DNA of 64,000 nt. Source: Montifringilla adamsi. Its lineage: Eukaryota > Chordata > Aves > Passeriformes > Passeridae. Below the pieces are notes generated by a model. That model searched no databases, was not told the DNA's origin, and worked only from the letters and a program-made list of their open reading frames with translations. Shown here in pieces: positions 12,301-23,364 of this stretch; within the stretch, counting starts at the first letter, position 1; every line of letters begins with the position of its first letter. The translations under genes and the position numbers were made by a program. The DNA lies in contig JAGGNK010006002.1 of NCBI GenBank assembly GCA_017590115.1, forward strand, positions 644,329 to 708,328, given 5' to 3'.

Positions 12301-12378
12301 CTGTAAAAGCAAACAGAAAGAACAGAAAACTTAGAGCTAGCTGCAGCTGCAAAGCCTGAAAGTAGAAAAGTTACAATA

Positions 12379-13000
12379 GTGTAACAAGCAAGGACATGAA
12401 ACAATAGCTTGAGTTTCAGGCTTGGCTAAGATAGACCTTAAGACTGCAGAAAAATATGCTTAGCATATTTGAAAAATATGCTTAGCAAGATAGTAGAAGG
12501 TTTTAAGCTTAATAATGGAGTATTGTGTATTGTTAATAGAAAGCAGACCAGCAAGCATTGTGTGAAGCAGGTATACGTGTGCCTTTAGTGACTGGCTAGA
12601 ACAACTGCCTGTAAGGTTTAGCAATATGCTATTGGCTAGAAAGTTTTTTAAATGCTCTGTAACAAATCTTTGGCTGCTGCTGGCAGGAGAGCTTTTGCCA
12701 TCTTCCAATTGAAATAAATGGGCAGGAGATCTTTCTCCTTTTTAATGCCTTTATTAAAAAGACTCAGCTCAGGTGGGGAGAGACCGACGGGTCGCGCCCA
12801 CGCTGCCACTGTCCCCAGGAGTGGCACAAAGGAGGAGGAGGGTGATGCAGCTCTGTCCGCTGGTCTGCAGGCAGAGCTGGGGACTGCGTCCTCACGGGAG
12901 ATTAGCAGATTCCCCCTTTTCGGTCCAATACCTCGGGTCCTCTCCCTAGTCAACATCTTTAGGTTAGGGTGAGAAGCAAAAAGGATCCAAGCAGGCACTG
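12379..13000 (+). mobile_element. Second LTR-like block
   Basis: Contains AATAAA near 12714 followed by 'tattaaaaagactcagctc...accgacgggtcgcgcccacgctgccactgtcccca', which resembles a retroviral R-U5 region. The left boundary may be TGTAACAAGC at 12379. It is not similar to the LTR at 10993-11471, so the two do not form one provirus. No target duplication was found. Confidence 0.45.
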
Positions 13001-13368
13001 GACTACGTGCCCATCCTTAGACATCACCTAGGTCCCCTAATTCTATGTTGGCTCTATGTTGTTTTTAGGGGTTTTCCTGGAAAACTGTAAAATTTGGTGC
13101 AATGCATTTCTCATCCGCATACTAGCTCTGATGCCACTCCCATGCCATGCTGCTTGCAGGGTCCCGGTGTCACTCCCTGGCGAGCACCAGGGGGACAATG
13201 GCTAATCACCTGCCATTAACAGGCAATTGAAGAAGAACTCTTAACAATGAAGCTAACTTAACAGCAACTGGTCCAACCGGTTTTAACTCTGCAACCTTAA
13301 AAAAAATAGATAACTTTTTATTCATAACACCAATTGTTTCAACAATGTAATGAGGCTGATGCTGCAAC
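13001..13368. other. Repeat-like remnant split by the ERVL LTR
   Basis: Sequence of unknown family, probably the left part of the element that resumes at 13868. It includes a weak CTCF-like word around 13186-13197. No exon is recognised. Confidence 0.3.
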
Positions 13369-13867
13369 TGTTATAGATGTGAGATTATTGGCTCTCTCAA
13401 TTAAGGGATGAGTATTGTGTGAATATTAAGAGAAGATTTATTGATGTACAGTTATGTTATTGTAGTTTAAATGTCCTCTGTTCTCCCCATAATTCCCTTC
13501 CCAGCCCCAGTACTGTTACCATCAGACAGCCTGGGTTTCTAGGATAGGTAAGAAGAAGGCGTGCACATGTGCCCCTTGCATGGGGCAGCTGGGAATGGAA
13601 AAGCTTGTTGCAAGAAAGCAGTCTCCACAGATAAATGGCAAAGAAAAGCTGACTGACAGACTTCGGGAGGGGCCAGGGTTTATACTCTTGATGCAACCCA
13701 CAGGAGTATAAAAGGCAAAGCATCCATCTTGAAGATGAGCCAGCCACATGGTAGGCAGCCACAAGGGAAGCTCCCAGGCCTGTTTTTCCTTATTTAGTCA
13801 TTTTGTTGTATTTTGTTAAGGTTTAATAAACCCTTTAAATTTTTTAAGTGAGCAGTCGTTTCTCACA
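13369..13867 (+). mobile_element. ERVL-type solo LTR with 5-bp target duplication
   Basis: The 499-bp element begins TGTTATAGATGTGAG and ends CGTTTCTCACA. The flanks are GCAAC (13364-13368) and GCAAT (13868-13872), a five-base duplication with one later mutation. A TATA box (TATAAAAG, 13707-13714) and AATAAA (13825-13830) are in the expected plus-strand order. No internal ERV sequence remains. It is inserted within older repeat-like sequence. Confidence 0.88.
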
Positions 13868-14231
13868 GCAATAAAGCTCAGGGAATGTATCCTAGCAGTC
13901 CCGTCTCGTTTGTGAAAAACCCCAACACGAGCCTGACTCTGCGGACTGGCGGGGGGCAGTGCGGGACACTGCATCCCAGCTCTGGACCTCGAGGGAAGTC
14001 CCTAAAGAAAGAACTCTGAATCCACCAGCTTTCTCTGCAGCGAGGAGGTTCAACACTATTCATTTTTTTTCCATGTGCCCTGCGGTCACTCTGTTCAATA
14101 AACAGGATTTTTCACTTCCCTCCAAGATTCATTTCATGTCGGCTGGGGAGAGAATGCCAAAACCTACCTTCTGTACAGAAGATGTTCATTCCAGAGAATT
14201 TTCCTTCTAAAACTGTCTCAAAACCGAGACA
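13868..14231 (+). mobile_element. LTR 3' remnant ending AACCGAGACA
   Basis: Contains a poly(A) signal near 14096 ('gttcaataaacagg') and ends 'ctcaaaaccgagaca', a plausible LTR 3' end. The 5' part may be the DNA upstream of 13369, now separated by the ERVL LTR. Boundaries are approximate. Confidence 0.4.
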
Positions 14232-14640
14232 TTTGTAAAGCCCTTTTTCCACCTCTTCCCGTCTTGGCCAAGCCGCCATTGCCGTGTGGGCCCTGAGCTC
14301 GCGCCACAGCGCCCCCTGCTGGAGCGGGGGAATCATCGCACCCGCCCTGCCCGGCCGGGAGCCAGCAGCGCCCCTGCTGGCTGTGACTGGAACTGCACCA
14401 AGGGGAAATAAAGAGCAAGGAACAGACTATTGGATTTTCTGGGCTTGTTTTCTCTTTTGTTTGTTTGCCTTGTTATACATACACATAATACTAAAGAATT
14501 GTTATTCCTTTTCCTATATCTTTGCCTGAATGCCCCTTAATTTCAAAGTTACAATAATGCAGAGGGAGGGGGGTCACATTCTTTATTCCAAGGGAGGTTC
14601 CCACCTTCCTTGGAAGATACCTGTCTTTCAAACCAAGACA
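14232..14640 (+). mobile_element. LTR 3' part ending AAACCAAGACA
   Basis: From about 14490 the sequence ('aaagaattgttattcc...tatctttgcctga...aatttcaaagttacaataat...gggaggggggt...aaaccaagaca') closely parallels 52128-52276 in the LTR at 51065-52276. The two are copies of related LTRs. The upstream part (14232-14440) differs from that copy, is CpG-rich and holds two CTCF-like motifs. Confidence 0.6.
14307..14322 (-). promoter_or_regulatory. CTCF-like core motif
   Basis: The minus strand reads CCAGCAGGGGGCGCTG, a full match to the known CTCF core. A second, partly palindromic copy (ccagcagcgcccctgctgg) lies at 14362-14380. Binding is inference. Confidence 0.5.
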
Positions 14641-17585
14641 CCTTGCATTAGACTAAATTTCTCAGTCAAGTAAAAGTGTTTCTTTACCCCCTTCCCTGTC
14701 ACTTACTCTGTTCTTGGATTATGAATTCCTCAGTGGATGAGAGCTGATGAGAGTCCAAGAAAATGCACAACAAACCTAACCTAAAAAAAGGATTTGAAAG
14801 TGGCAAGAAAATTAATCCACAAACACCAGGCATTTACGTTCAAAAAGGAGACAGAGGAGTTCTGTAACTTTATTTGAATAAAGGGAGAGGCCATGGGGCA
14901 TTTCCCATGGGATCTCTCAAATTACTAGAGGATGCAGCTGCCTGTTTATCCTAACTTCCCAGTCACATTTCCCTCTCTCCTTCCCCATTACCTGAGGTAC
15001 TTGAGATGTATAGAATTCCTGAATGGCTTGATACAGACCACTTTCTAATGTGGACCCACCCATCTTTTTCTTTGTATCTCTGTTCTTTTTCTCTAACTCC
15101 AGGAATTTAGCATGGCCTTGGGTAAGACTGTTGTCTGTGTCAATTAGTGGAATTCCTATGAAATTAATGGTTCCACCCATTGCTTCTTTCAAGTATCAGT
15201 ATCTGGGTTTATCTACAAGCACACTTTGTTTGTAAAGACACTTCCCTCTCATTCATTTTAAAAGTAAATTTCCATCCAATCAGTCTTCTGTGAGGGATCC
15301 ACATCATGCAATTTAGAAATATCACAGCAAAATATTTCAAGCTTGAAGGACAAAATAAAAGTCATTCTGGATTTTAGGGAAGACTGACAAATTCCACCAA
15401 AAGCCCTATATACATCAGTGAATGCCAGCACTGCTCATAACACAAAATGCTTTTGTCTGAATTCCTATTTTCAGGCTGGGACAGACATTTTCCAGCAGGT
15501 ACAACCTGGGCAGATCAGCTGCATTTTCCCTCAGAGGAGCATTATTTATATTCCCATCCGTTAAATCTTCGTGAGTATACCACACTGTGACCTCTCTTTA
15601 AGGAAGGGGCTGCATTTCATTAGCCAGGGCAAAGCACTCAGCTTGCAAAGGAAAATCAATACCTGTCATCTGTATTTATGTATAAGCCTTTATTAATGGG
15701 GACTTTGGAGTTGAGCTGATGTTCTCTGTGTCTGTCCCTAATACCCCCTGCTCTGCCAGCTATCCCTGCTCCACTGAATAGCCAATCCTCTTTCCAAAGA
15801 GATGCACTTTAAAAAGCATCTGCACCACTTCCTTTACCCAAGGGAGTGGAGCTTTTTCAGCAGTTCAATAATATTCATGTACAATATAACATTATACAAT
15901 CATATCCTTTGATGCCATGGCCAGCTTGATGGTGTTTCTCTTTTCACCATCATCTTTTTCCTATACAATAAAAGGAAAAAAATAGTCAGGGCTCATAAAA
16001 AACACTCAGTCAAATATATAATTTTTTGCATTTTGGGATTGATTACTGTTTTCTTCCTTAATAAAGTATTTCTTTCTTGTTTTTCTTTCCCACTGGAAAA
16101 TCAAAAGCCCAAGCAATACTTTATTGACAAAGTGTCCAGCTTTCAGTTGTTGAAAACCTGTGAAGTTTTGGCCTGGAACCAAAATCATGAAAGTATTTCC
16201 AAGGAGTATTTTAAATCCTCAAAACTCTTTTTAGTATTTAATGTTTTCAGTTAAGATTTATTTTTAAAAAGTCCTGGAGCATATGCAGTCTGGGAGGGGG
16301 TTGTTGCACATTCATCACCTCTGTCTACAGGTTGTGTGTTCTCATGGCTGTGGCAGGGTGAGAGCTGAGGATCCCTGGCACATTCTTCCACATCCCCGTT
16401 CCTCCTGCACCGTGACTTATGGGTTAACGTGAAGCTCTGAGCTGGTTTCACATTCCCTAAGCCCAAGAAGGGATCTCAAGATGGGACATATTGGCAAGGC
16501 ATCTGTTTTGGGTAGCAGCAATGCGCAAGTGGAGGCAGCTTCCTAACATGGCACCTCTCCCCAGCAGCAGTAAAAAACAATTTCAAAAGTGAAAAAAAAA
16601 AAATTAAAAATTCAGTGGGAAGAGAGAAATGCAGAGACTGGAGTGTCTTCTGCCTGCAGCTCAGCTGGACCTGCCTTTCCCCCATGGCTCCTGATAATGT
16701 TTTGAAGTCCTGGATGTTCCTGGCCACATCTGGATCCTCTTTCTCTCTTTCTTCACTCATTCACTGCCCAAGAGTGGACTTAACCTGTGGAGTTGCTGAT
16801 TTCCCTGTGCAGAATTACTTTATTTAAACACCCTCATTCCTTGATCCTCTCCATCTCTCCAATCCTTCCCCTGACAAAAATAAAGCAGGGGATGGAAGCC
16901 ACTGTTGGCACCAAGCTTGGCATGCATAGCACAGACAGTGTAGCATGGAAAAATGGGCCATAGCAGCTGTGAGAACTTCAATTACCTTCAAATGGAAGGA
17001 TCTTCAAATGGAAAATTAATGACTGAACCTCAGTGTCTCAGAGCTGAAGAGATTTTCTTCTCATTTACTCACAACTAAAAAGGAGAGGCAAGGTGAGGTT
17101 TGCTCATATGGATCCTTGAGGAAATTGATGTGCAAGGGGCTTCTCACTGTGCTGCTTTTCACGAAAGGAATTTCTCTGCAAATATTGAATGCTGGGAAAG
17201 TCATGGAGGTGTGACCACATTCCCTTTTTCTCTATGTAATTGTTTTCACCTCCACTAAAATTATAACAAAATTAGGAGGTTTAATTCATCTGGAAAACTC
17301 CCTTCTGATCCTTCCAATTGAAGGAAAATTGCTGGTGAAGTCTCTCATTCATGGAGGAAGAGCTGGAGGGAGACTCAAGGCATGCCATGCTCTTCTCTGG
17401 GGCATATTCATGCTACACTAATGCACCTCTGCACTGATCAGAGGGTTTCCCAAGAGAGTGGCAGCTCTGCTGTGTCCTGTGTCACTGACTGCCCGGTGTC
17501 ATTGCAGCAGCTCCTGCTGCAATGGGGCAGTGGGGGGGGAGAGGGGAAATGCAGCTTCTGGATGATCCTGAAGCATCACCAGAAA
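14641..17585. other. Unique sequence with one candidate exon
   Basis: AT-rich single-copy-looking DNA. Apart from the candidate minus-strand frame at 14917-15192 I see no exon, RNA gene or repeat. An A-rich run lies near 16590. Confidence 0.45.
14917..15192 (-). CDS. Candidate minus-strand coding exon, function unknown
   Basis: An open frame of about 91 codons has a protein-like composition (charged helix-type stretch ELEKKNRDTKKK, then LYQAIQEFYTSQ) rather than the Pro/Ser/Leu-rich look of chance frames here. An internal ATG near 15180 has G at -3 and +4, a strong Kozak context. On the minus strand the frame meets a plausible splice donor, CTCAG|GTAATG, near 14992. Used as a first coding exon it would encode about 62 residues. 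I do not recognise the family and see no clear partner exon. It could also be a retrocopy or a chance frame. Confidence 0.25.
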   Translation of the reverse strand: MKEAMGGTINFIGIPLIDTDNSLTQGHAKFLELEKKNRDTKKKMGGSTLESGLYQAIQEFYTSQVPQVMGKERGKCDWEVRINRQLHPLVI

Positions 17586-17840
17586 TCACAGAATCATGAA
17601 ATACCCTGAGTTGGAAGGATCCCACAAGGATCATTGAATCCAATGCCTGGCCCTGCACAGACATCCTAATAATGCCACCCTGTGCATCCTTGGGTCCAAA
17701 TGCTCCTGGAGCTCTGGCAGCCTCGGGGCTGTGACCATTCCCTGGGGAGCCTGGGCAGTGCCCAGCACCCTCTGGGGAAAAACCTTTTCTTGATATCCAG
17801 CCTAAACTTCCCCTGACACAGCTCCAAGACCAAGTTCCCA
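17586..17840 (-). mobile_element. CR1 LINE 3' fragment
   Basis: Starts 'tcacagaatcatgaaataccctgag' and runs through 'ctcctggagctctggcagcc...ccctggggagcctgggcagtgcccagcacc', the reverse complement of a CR1 3' region. The 3' tail is intact and the 5' end truncated. Confidence 0.9.
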
Positions 17841-19369
17841 CTGAAAGAGCAGCAGCCAGGATAGCACGGGGATCATGTGCACCAGTACAGGCAACTGCTT
17901 GAGGATAAAGGAATAAATAGGAGAAAATACCTTCCCAGTGCAAAGCTGCTCATGCTGGGTGGAAGTGCCTGTGTTGCCAGGCTCTCCTGGCTGTGATAGC
18001 TCCAGGGAGATGAATGCAAAGAAAAACCACAGCACTGTGACACTTTTATCTCCAGAGCTGCCTCTGAGAGACACAAAATTGGTGTCAGGCTCAAAATGAA
18101 AAACAAGAGACCAGGCTGGCTGCTGACCTGCAGCAGCTGAACACCAACAGCTGGACTTCTGCCAGAGGAGCCAGGCACCTGCTCATTTTTCAAAGCACTG
18201 GGATACATTGACACATCTCGGTGAGTTTAGGCAGCTCAGACAGCTCCTTTCACTGTTCTGGGGAGAGAAGGGCACAGATAAAGGAGAATCCCAGTCCTGG
18301 AGGCTTTCACTGCACTGTAATTCCATCACACAGGCAGGATGAGCACTCGTTGATGGAAATGAATGTCTGGAGTATTTATTGCTGTCAGAGCTAGCTGGGC
18401 TCTGTGTGGAGCATCCTTCCTCACAAGGCTACGTTTGGGAATGCCTGGGTGACTCACGGAGAAAAGGAGGGAGGCCTGGGATGGAATGGAAACTTAGGAG
18501 AGGCAGCAGCAAATCCAGGGGGAACTTAGAGATGACAGAAATTTCAGAGAGGCTGAAAAGGAGTCAGCAAGGAGACTTTTGGAGAGCTGGAGTGGGATCA
18601 GATGGGATTTCCCCAAAGGATTGTGACCAGCTGCAGTTTTACGCAGCTCCTGCTGCATCCCGGGTAATCCATTTACTCTGTGTGGAATAATCAGGTTTTC
18701 TATCTTCATTAAGATGCAAAGACCATCTCCATGAAGTCACTCCAGCTTGGTAGGAAGCTCCTGGGAGAGCCTTGCCTGCACACCTGTAAAATTAAAGGCA
18801 TCGCATTAATTCGCATTCTGACTGCTGGGGAGGGCATCGGATGCTCACACCCACGTCCAGCCCTGCGCAGTGCAAGAGCCTCCACATCAGCAGCATCACT
18901 TCTGGCCACTTGGTTTGCTCTCAGTGGTGGCTCCCTGAGGATGGTGCCTCTGAGAAAGACCAGCCTGGTCCCTGGAGTGCAGCTGGAGCATTACCATCCC
19001 AGCCACATGGCAGGGTGTCATCTGGAAAAGTCAAGATTATTTGAGAGCATCTCCACCAGCAAAAAAAGTAGGGCTTGGACAGGTGGTTTGGTACTTGCAG
19101 GCTGAAGCTGCCTCAACAACCCTGCAAGCTGTGGGAAGAGCCCTCTGACACCCCCGTCTCAGAGCAGCCACAGGTGCTGTGTTCAACCCTCTGTTCAAAC
19201 CAGGCAGCTGGTGAACACGGCTGTGCCAAACACTGACCCTTCCTTCCCGCCCTGCATTCCAGAATACTGGGCATCCCTTGGGATGCAGGCTATGAGCACA
19301 GAGAAGGAGAGAGACATTACCTTGTTGCTCTGCCAGTAAGAGCTTCAACAAGGCAACCACAGAAAAAAA
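17841..19369. other. Unique sequence, nothing recognised
   Basis: No repeat tail, exon or RNA gene was recognised. Short open frames lack domains. Confidence 0.5.
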
Positions 19370-19890
19370 TCACAGAATAGCCTGAGCTGGTCCCCCAAGA
19401 ATCACGGAGTCCCACCCCAGTCCTGCACAGACCCCCCAACAATCCCACCCTGGGCATCCCTGGCAGCGCTGCCCAAACCCTCCTGGAGCTCTGCCAGCCT
19501 CAGGGCTGGAACAATTCCCTGGGGGGCCTGGGCAGTGCCCAGCACCTCTGGGGAAGAACCTTTCCCTGATCTCCATCCCAAATCCCCCTGGCCCAGCTCC
19601 AGCCGTTCCCTGGCTCCTGTCCCTGTCCCAGAGCAGAGATCAGAGCTGCCCTTGGGGAGGAGCTGCAGCCCCACTGAGCTCTGCCCTCAATCCCTCTGCC
19701 CCAGCTGAACAGACCAAGTGCCCTCAGCTGCTCCTCGTGTGGCCCCTCCAGACCCTTCACCATCTTCATGTCCCTCTTTTGGATACTCTCTAATAACTTT
19801 TAATCTTTTTTATATTGTGGTGCCCAAAACTGCCTCCAGACTTGAAGTGAGGCTGCCCCAGCCCAGGGCAGAGCAGGACAATCCCCTCTC
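19370..19890 (-). mobile_element. CR1 LINE 3' fragment, about 520 bp
   Basis: Starts at the tail 'tcacagaatagcctgagctgg' and runs to 'ccagacttgaagtgaggctgcc...gagcaggacaatcccctc'. It is the same subfamily as the copies at 17586, 29261/30192 and 44008, and one of the longest here. Confidence 0.92.
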
Positions 19891-20251
19891 AACTGCAACA
19901 ATTTTGCTGACAGCTGAGAGGAATTCTGCTGCAACCAGAGACAGGCTGCACTGGGACAGCACAGTGTTTATTGTCAGGCTGGTTTGTGTTGGCTTTTCCC
20001 TTCCCTGAGGCAGAAGGCCAGTGATGCTGTAGGGTGTTTAACCAGCAGGTTAAATACAAAAAACTGCAGGAATCTGAAATCAAGCCATGACATTGTTCAA
20101 AAGGTGAACCTGTTAAAGCCTTTTGAGAATTTATGTTTTATGGGTGGAGGATTTCTTGGCCTGCGGAGAGATATGGGTGAGTGTGACAGAGCATTTAAAC
20201 ACCTCTTAGTTGGGTGATAAATAGGAGCTGGAGCAACAAGCCAGACTCAGC
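19891..20251. other. Unique sequence, nothing recognised
   Basis: Short interval between a CR1 copy and a possible LTR. Nothing is recognised. Confidence 0.45.
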
Positions 20252-20860
20252 ATGTGTAGCATGATCCTAAGGACATTTTTCTGCTACCTTTAGCTTCCTC
20301 TAGTACTTACTGAATTTATTAACTTACTATCCTGTTGTATTACACTAAGTAATTTATTTAGTTATTATTTTGCACTGGGCGATTGGAATTTTGCACTGAG
20401 TAGTTTTTATATTGCACTAAGTGGTTTGTTTGTGTCACACAGTTTGATCTGTTCCCCCCCTCTCCTCTGAGTCTTGTGGTGGTGGTCTTCACCCAGGTTA
20501 ATTTCCTCCCCTTACCCTCCCATCAGTTGTATCCCATTGGCTGTGGCCCCTCTCCTCTGCCCCCCTTCCCCGAGTTTAAAATCTCCCACCATGAGCCATT
20601 CTGTCACTTTCTTTTCCCAGATGTCCCTGGAGTGGTTCCACACTAAAACTGTGGGACTTTTGGTCGCAAGGAGAAAGAGCGCTTCTCGTCTTTTGCTTTT
20701 GTCCTTGTCGGTACTACCAGGGTCCAAAGCTAGCCAAACCAGACCCCATGAGGCTTTCAATCTGACACTATCCCTACTCATTTCCAATTCCCTATTATCC
20801 ATTCCTTACAGAGGAAGTTTTTGTCTAAAATATGCGGACCCAGCCTGTCCAGGCAGATGG
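20252..20860 (+). mobile_element. Possible LTR with a repeated 16-bp motif
   Basis: Four degenerate copies of TTGCACTRAGTRGTTT lie at about 20340, 20370, 20391 and 20412. A TTTAAAA promoter-like word follows near 20575, then CpG-poor transcribed-looking sequence. The arrangement resembles a U3 with repeated elements. I found no clear ends or target duplication, so the element type is uncertain. Confidence 0.3.
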
Positions 20861-20979
20861 TAATGCAAGAAAGAGAAGAAGCAGGAGCGCTGGGCCATCC
20901 CATTGTGACCAGCGGAATGCTCTTCCCAAGGCTGCTGCCCCTCTCCTGCCTGGGATGGAAACAATTTAGAATTAGCAAT

Positions 20980-21115
20980 TCACAAAATGCTTTATGTTGG
21001 AAGGGACCTTAAAGTCCATTCAGTTCCAGCCCCCTGCCATGGGCCAGGACACCTTCCACTGTCCCAGGCTGCTCCAAGCCCCATCCAACCTGGCCTTGGA
21101 CACTTCCAGGGATGA
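20980..21115 (-). mobile_element. CR1 LINE 3' fragment
   Basis: 'tgttggaagggaccttaaagtccattcagttccagccccctgccatgggccagg...' is the reverse complement of a CR1 3' end. The octamer tail is degraded. Confidence 0.88.
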
Positions 21116-21465
21116 GATTTAACCCAAGCATGAACATTTGTTGACTCACACACTCCCATGAGAATTTTCTTATCCTTTGATTCTTTGTTCACAGTTATAT
21201 ATTCACAAAAATATCTTCATCTGCTACAAATGCCAAATGTGTTTAATGCAGTGCCTTTTTCAAGGTGAAAATTAGCAGCAGGTTGCAGAGATTTAATTTA
21301 CCTTTACCTTCTTCTCTATCAGGAGAGTGCTTCCCTGGCTATACTATATGTGTTTAGTTACAATAACTTTTCCTACCTAATTTTGGTCCTGTTACCTATT
21401 TTTCACTAAGAGTCCACTGGCTGCTCACAAATAGGATTAAACTGGAATTTTGATTCCACAAGTGT

Positions 21466-21532
21466 AATCATAGAATCATAGAATTATTTAGGTTGGAAAA
21501 GAACCTATAAGATCATCAAATCCAACTTCTCC
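21466..21532 (-). mobile_element. CR1 LINE 3' tip
   Basis: 'aatcatagaatcatagaattatttaggttggaaaagaacc' is the CR1 tail in minus orientation. Only about 65 bp remain. Confidence 0.85.
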
Positions 21533-22429
21533 CTGTCTTCCTCCTCTTTTCTTCCTGTTCCTTTTTTTACTCCCCTTTTCCTTTTTCCTCGAAGAATTCC
21601 TCTGTCACAGAATCCTGCAGCAGTAAATGCTCAGTTGCATGCACATGGGTACATATCCATGCTGACACTCTGTAAGAGGTGTGATGCTTCCAAGATTAAG
21701 TCATCCAGGACTGTCCCAATTTAATCACCATTTTTCCGTGGTGATTTTCCAGAGGAAGTTGCTACTTGAAGACAGAGCTCCAGTCATACTACCTGTGCCC
21801 TTAAGTGAGACTGATGTAACTTCAGAAAAAAATTAATTTAAAATCCATGCAGAAGATGTGGTGGGAAGGACACAGGGATGCCTTTGTCACAGGGCAGTGT
21901 TTGGGACATTGTGCCCTTGGGCACTGGCACAGAGCCTTCCCCTGCTCCATGGGATGAGGCATCATCCTCAACACCTGGACAGAGCTTTGAGTTTGCAGGG
22001 GCTGTTTCTAAGTAATTGCACCAAAATATCTTACTACAGACAAGAGTCACACGTGCAGGTGTTTGATTCCGAACAGCTGCCTTGGCTCATTTCCCAATAT
22101 TCTGTGAATTTCAGTGGGAATTTATTTCAAAGCTCTGGGACTTGCCTCTGAGAAGGGCTCCAGTTCCTGGAGCTCAGCTCCAAAATCAACCAAATGCTTC
22201 TGAAAACCTGCCTTTCCCTCTGCATTAAGGACGTGCTGTTTGGAGGCTGGATCACCTCCCAGCCCTGGCAGTTATGCTCTTATCTGCACCCCCAGAGATT
22301 TCCAGTCCCCTGTTCTCCTGCATGGGAACACTTAGTCCACCCTGCTTAAGGCTTAATCCATGGTTGGGCTCTCCTCTTCCCAGAACAACTTTAGCAGTGG
22401 AAAACAGCACTGAAGGGAGAGGTGACTTT
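21533..22429. other. Unique sequence, nothing recognised
   Basis: Pyrimidine-rich for the first 60 bp, then ordinary single-copy-looking DNA. Confidence 0.45.
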
Positions 22430-22434
22430 GCTCA

Positions 22435-23359
22435 TGTCCTGGTTTGGCACAGATTTGGAAGGGAACTTCCAAAGGGATGATTCCCTAAAGGGCAAAATTC
22501 AGCAGCCCTTCCCATGATCTGTTCAGGAGATAAACCTCCTTCAAGAAAAATTGAAAAAATAGGGGTTTATTTAACAAGCAAAGTATTCACAAGCATAAAA
22601 ATTAATAATATTAAACAATAAAACCTCTTGCTCTTCTGAAGAGATGGCAAATACAGAAAGTCCTTCTGCAGTTCAGAGAGGGTCGTCTATGGATGTTTCT
22701 CAGCTCACTCGGTCTCTGTCAGTCCCTCCAGTGCTGGAATGCAGTGTCCCGGGCTCTGGTGGGCCACAGGTGTGAGCTCTCAGTGGTTTTTCTGGGTTTT
22801 TGGTCCAGAGCACGTTTCAACAGTTCCAGGAAAAGAAAAAGCCACAGTCCAGGGAACTTCTCTGCCTTGGCTAGCTAAAAAAACTAACTAAAAGCAAAGG
22901 AGAATTCTCTCCCGCTCCCTGTCCGTGCTGCACACAACACACACCGAGAGAGAGCTGAAGCTCTTATCTCTATGTTTTTGAATACAGCGACAAAAAAAAT
23001 TCCACTGCTTTTCCTTCTCCCCCAACTTCTCTCTCAGATCTAGTTTTAAAGGAACAAAGCTTATTTCTGGACTAAACAGAGGAATGGGGATACAATTCAA
23101 CATCATAAAAAGCCTCTCAAAGTGCCAGGCAGACCCAAAAAACAGCATGGGGCCCAGCTGGCCGCTTTCTTGCTCCATGCTGGGCTGGCTGCTTCCGGCC
23201 ATCACAGCTGGAGTGAATCTGCTGCAGGGCTGAATTAAAGATTTTGTTAACACAGCTAATCTTGGCAAAATCCTTGCCTAACCCAGATCCTGCCTGCACT
23301 TATTGCCTTACAGGCTACTTGACCAGAGCCTGCTGCTGTCTGTTCAGCAAAGAGATCCA
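22435..23359 (-). mobile_element. ERV solo LTR, minus strand
   Basis: In plus coordinates it starts TGTCCTGGTTTGG and ends GATCCA. The flanks share GCTCA (22430-22434 and 23360-23364). The minus strand carries AATAAA (plus-strand TTTATT near 22567), about 130 bp before its 3' end CCAAACCAGGACA. The left boundary is firm. The right one was set by finding the matching five-base duplication after CA, so it is less certain. The middle is homologous to the LTR at 11480-12300. No retroviral gene is present. Confidence 0.72.
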
Positions 23360-23364
23360 GCTCA

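Noticed and set aside
11895..12404. 169-codon minus-strand frame in the LTR
   Set aside because: It runs antisense to an LTR and spans part of the 247-bp duplication. There is no retroviral domain.
10993..13000. A complete provirus with LTRs at 10993 and 12379
   Set aside because: The two LTRs are not alike, and no primer-binding site, gag or pol sequence lies between them.
16476..16760. 94-codon minus frame with a charged N-terminal part and a possible acceptor/donor pair
   Set aside because: The acceptor lacks a good pyrimidine tract and the second half runs into poly-Phe/Leu from an A-rich run. Too weak to call an exon.
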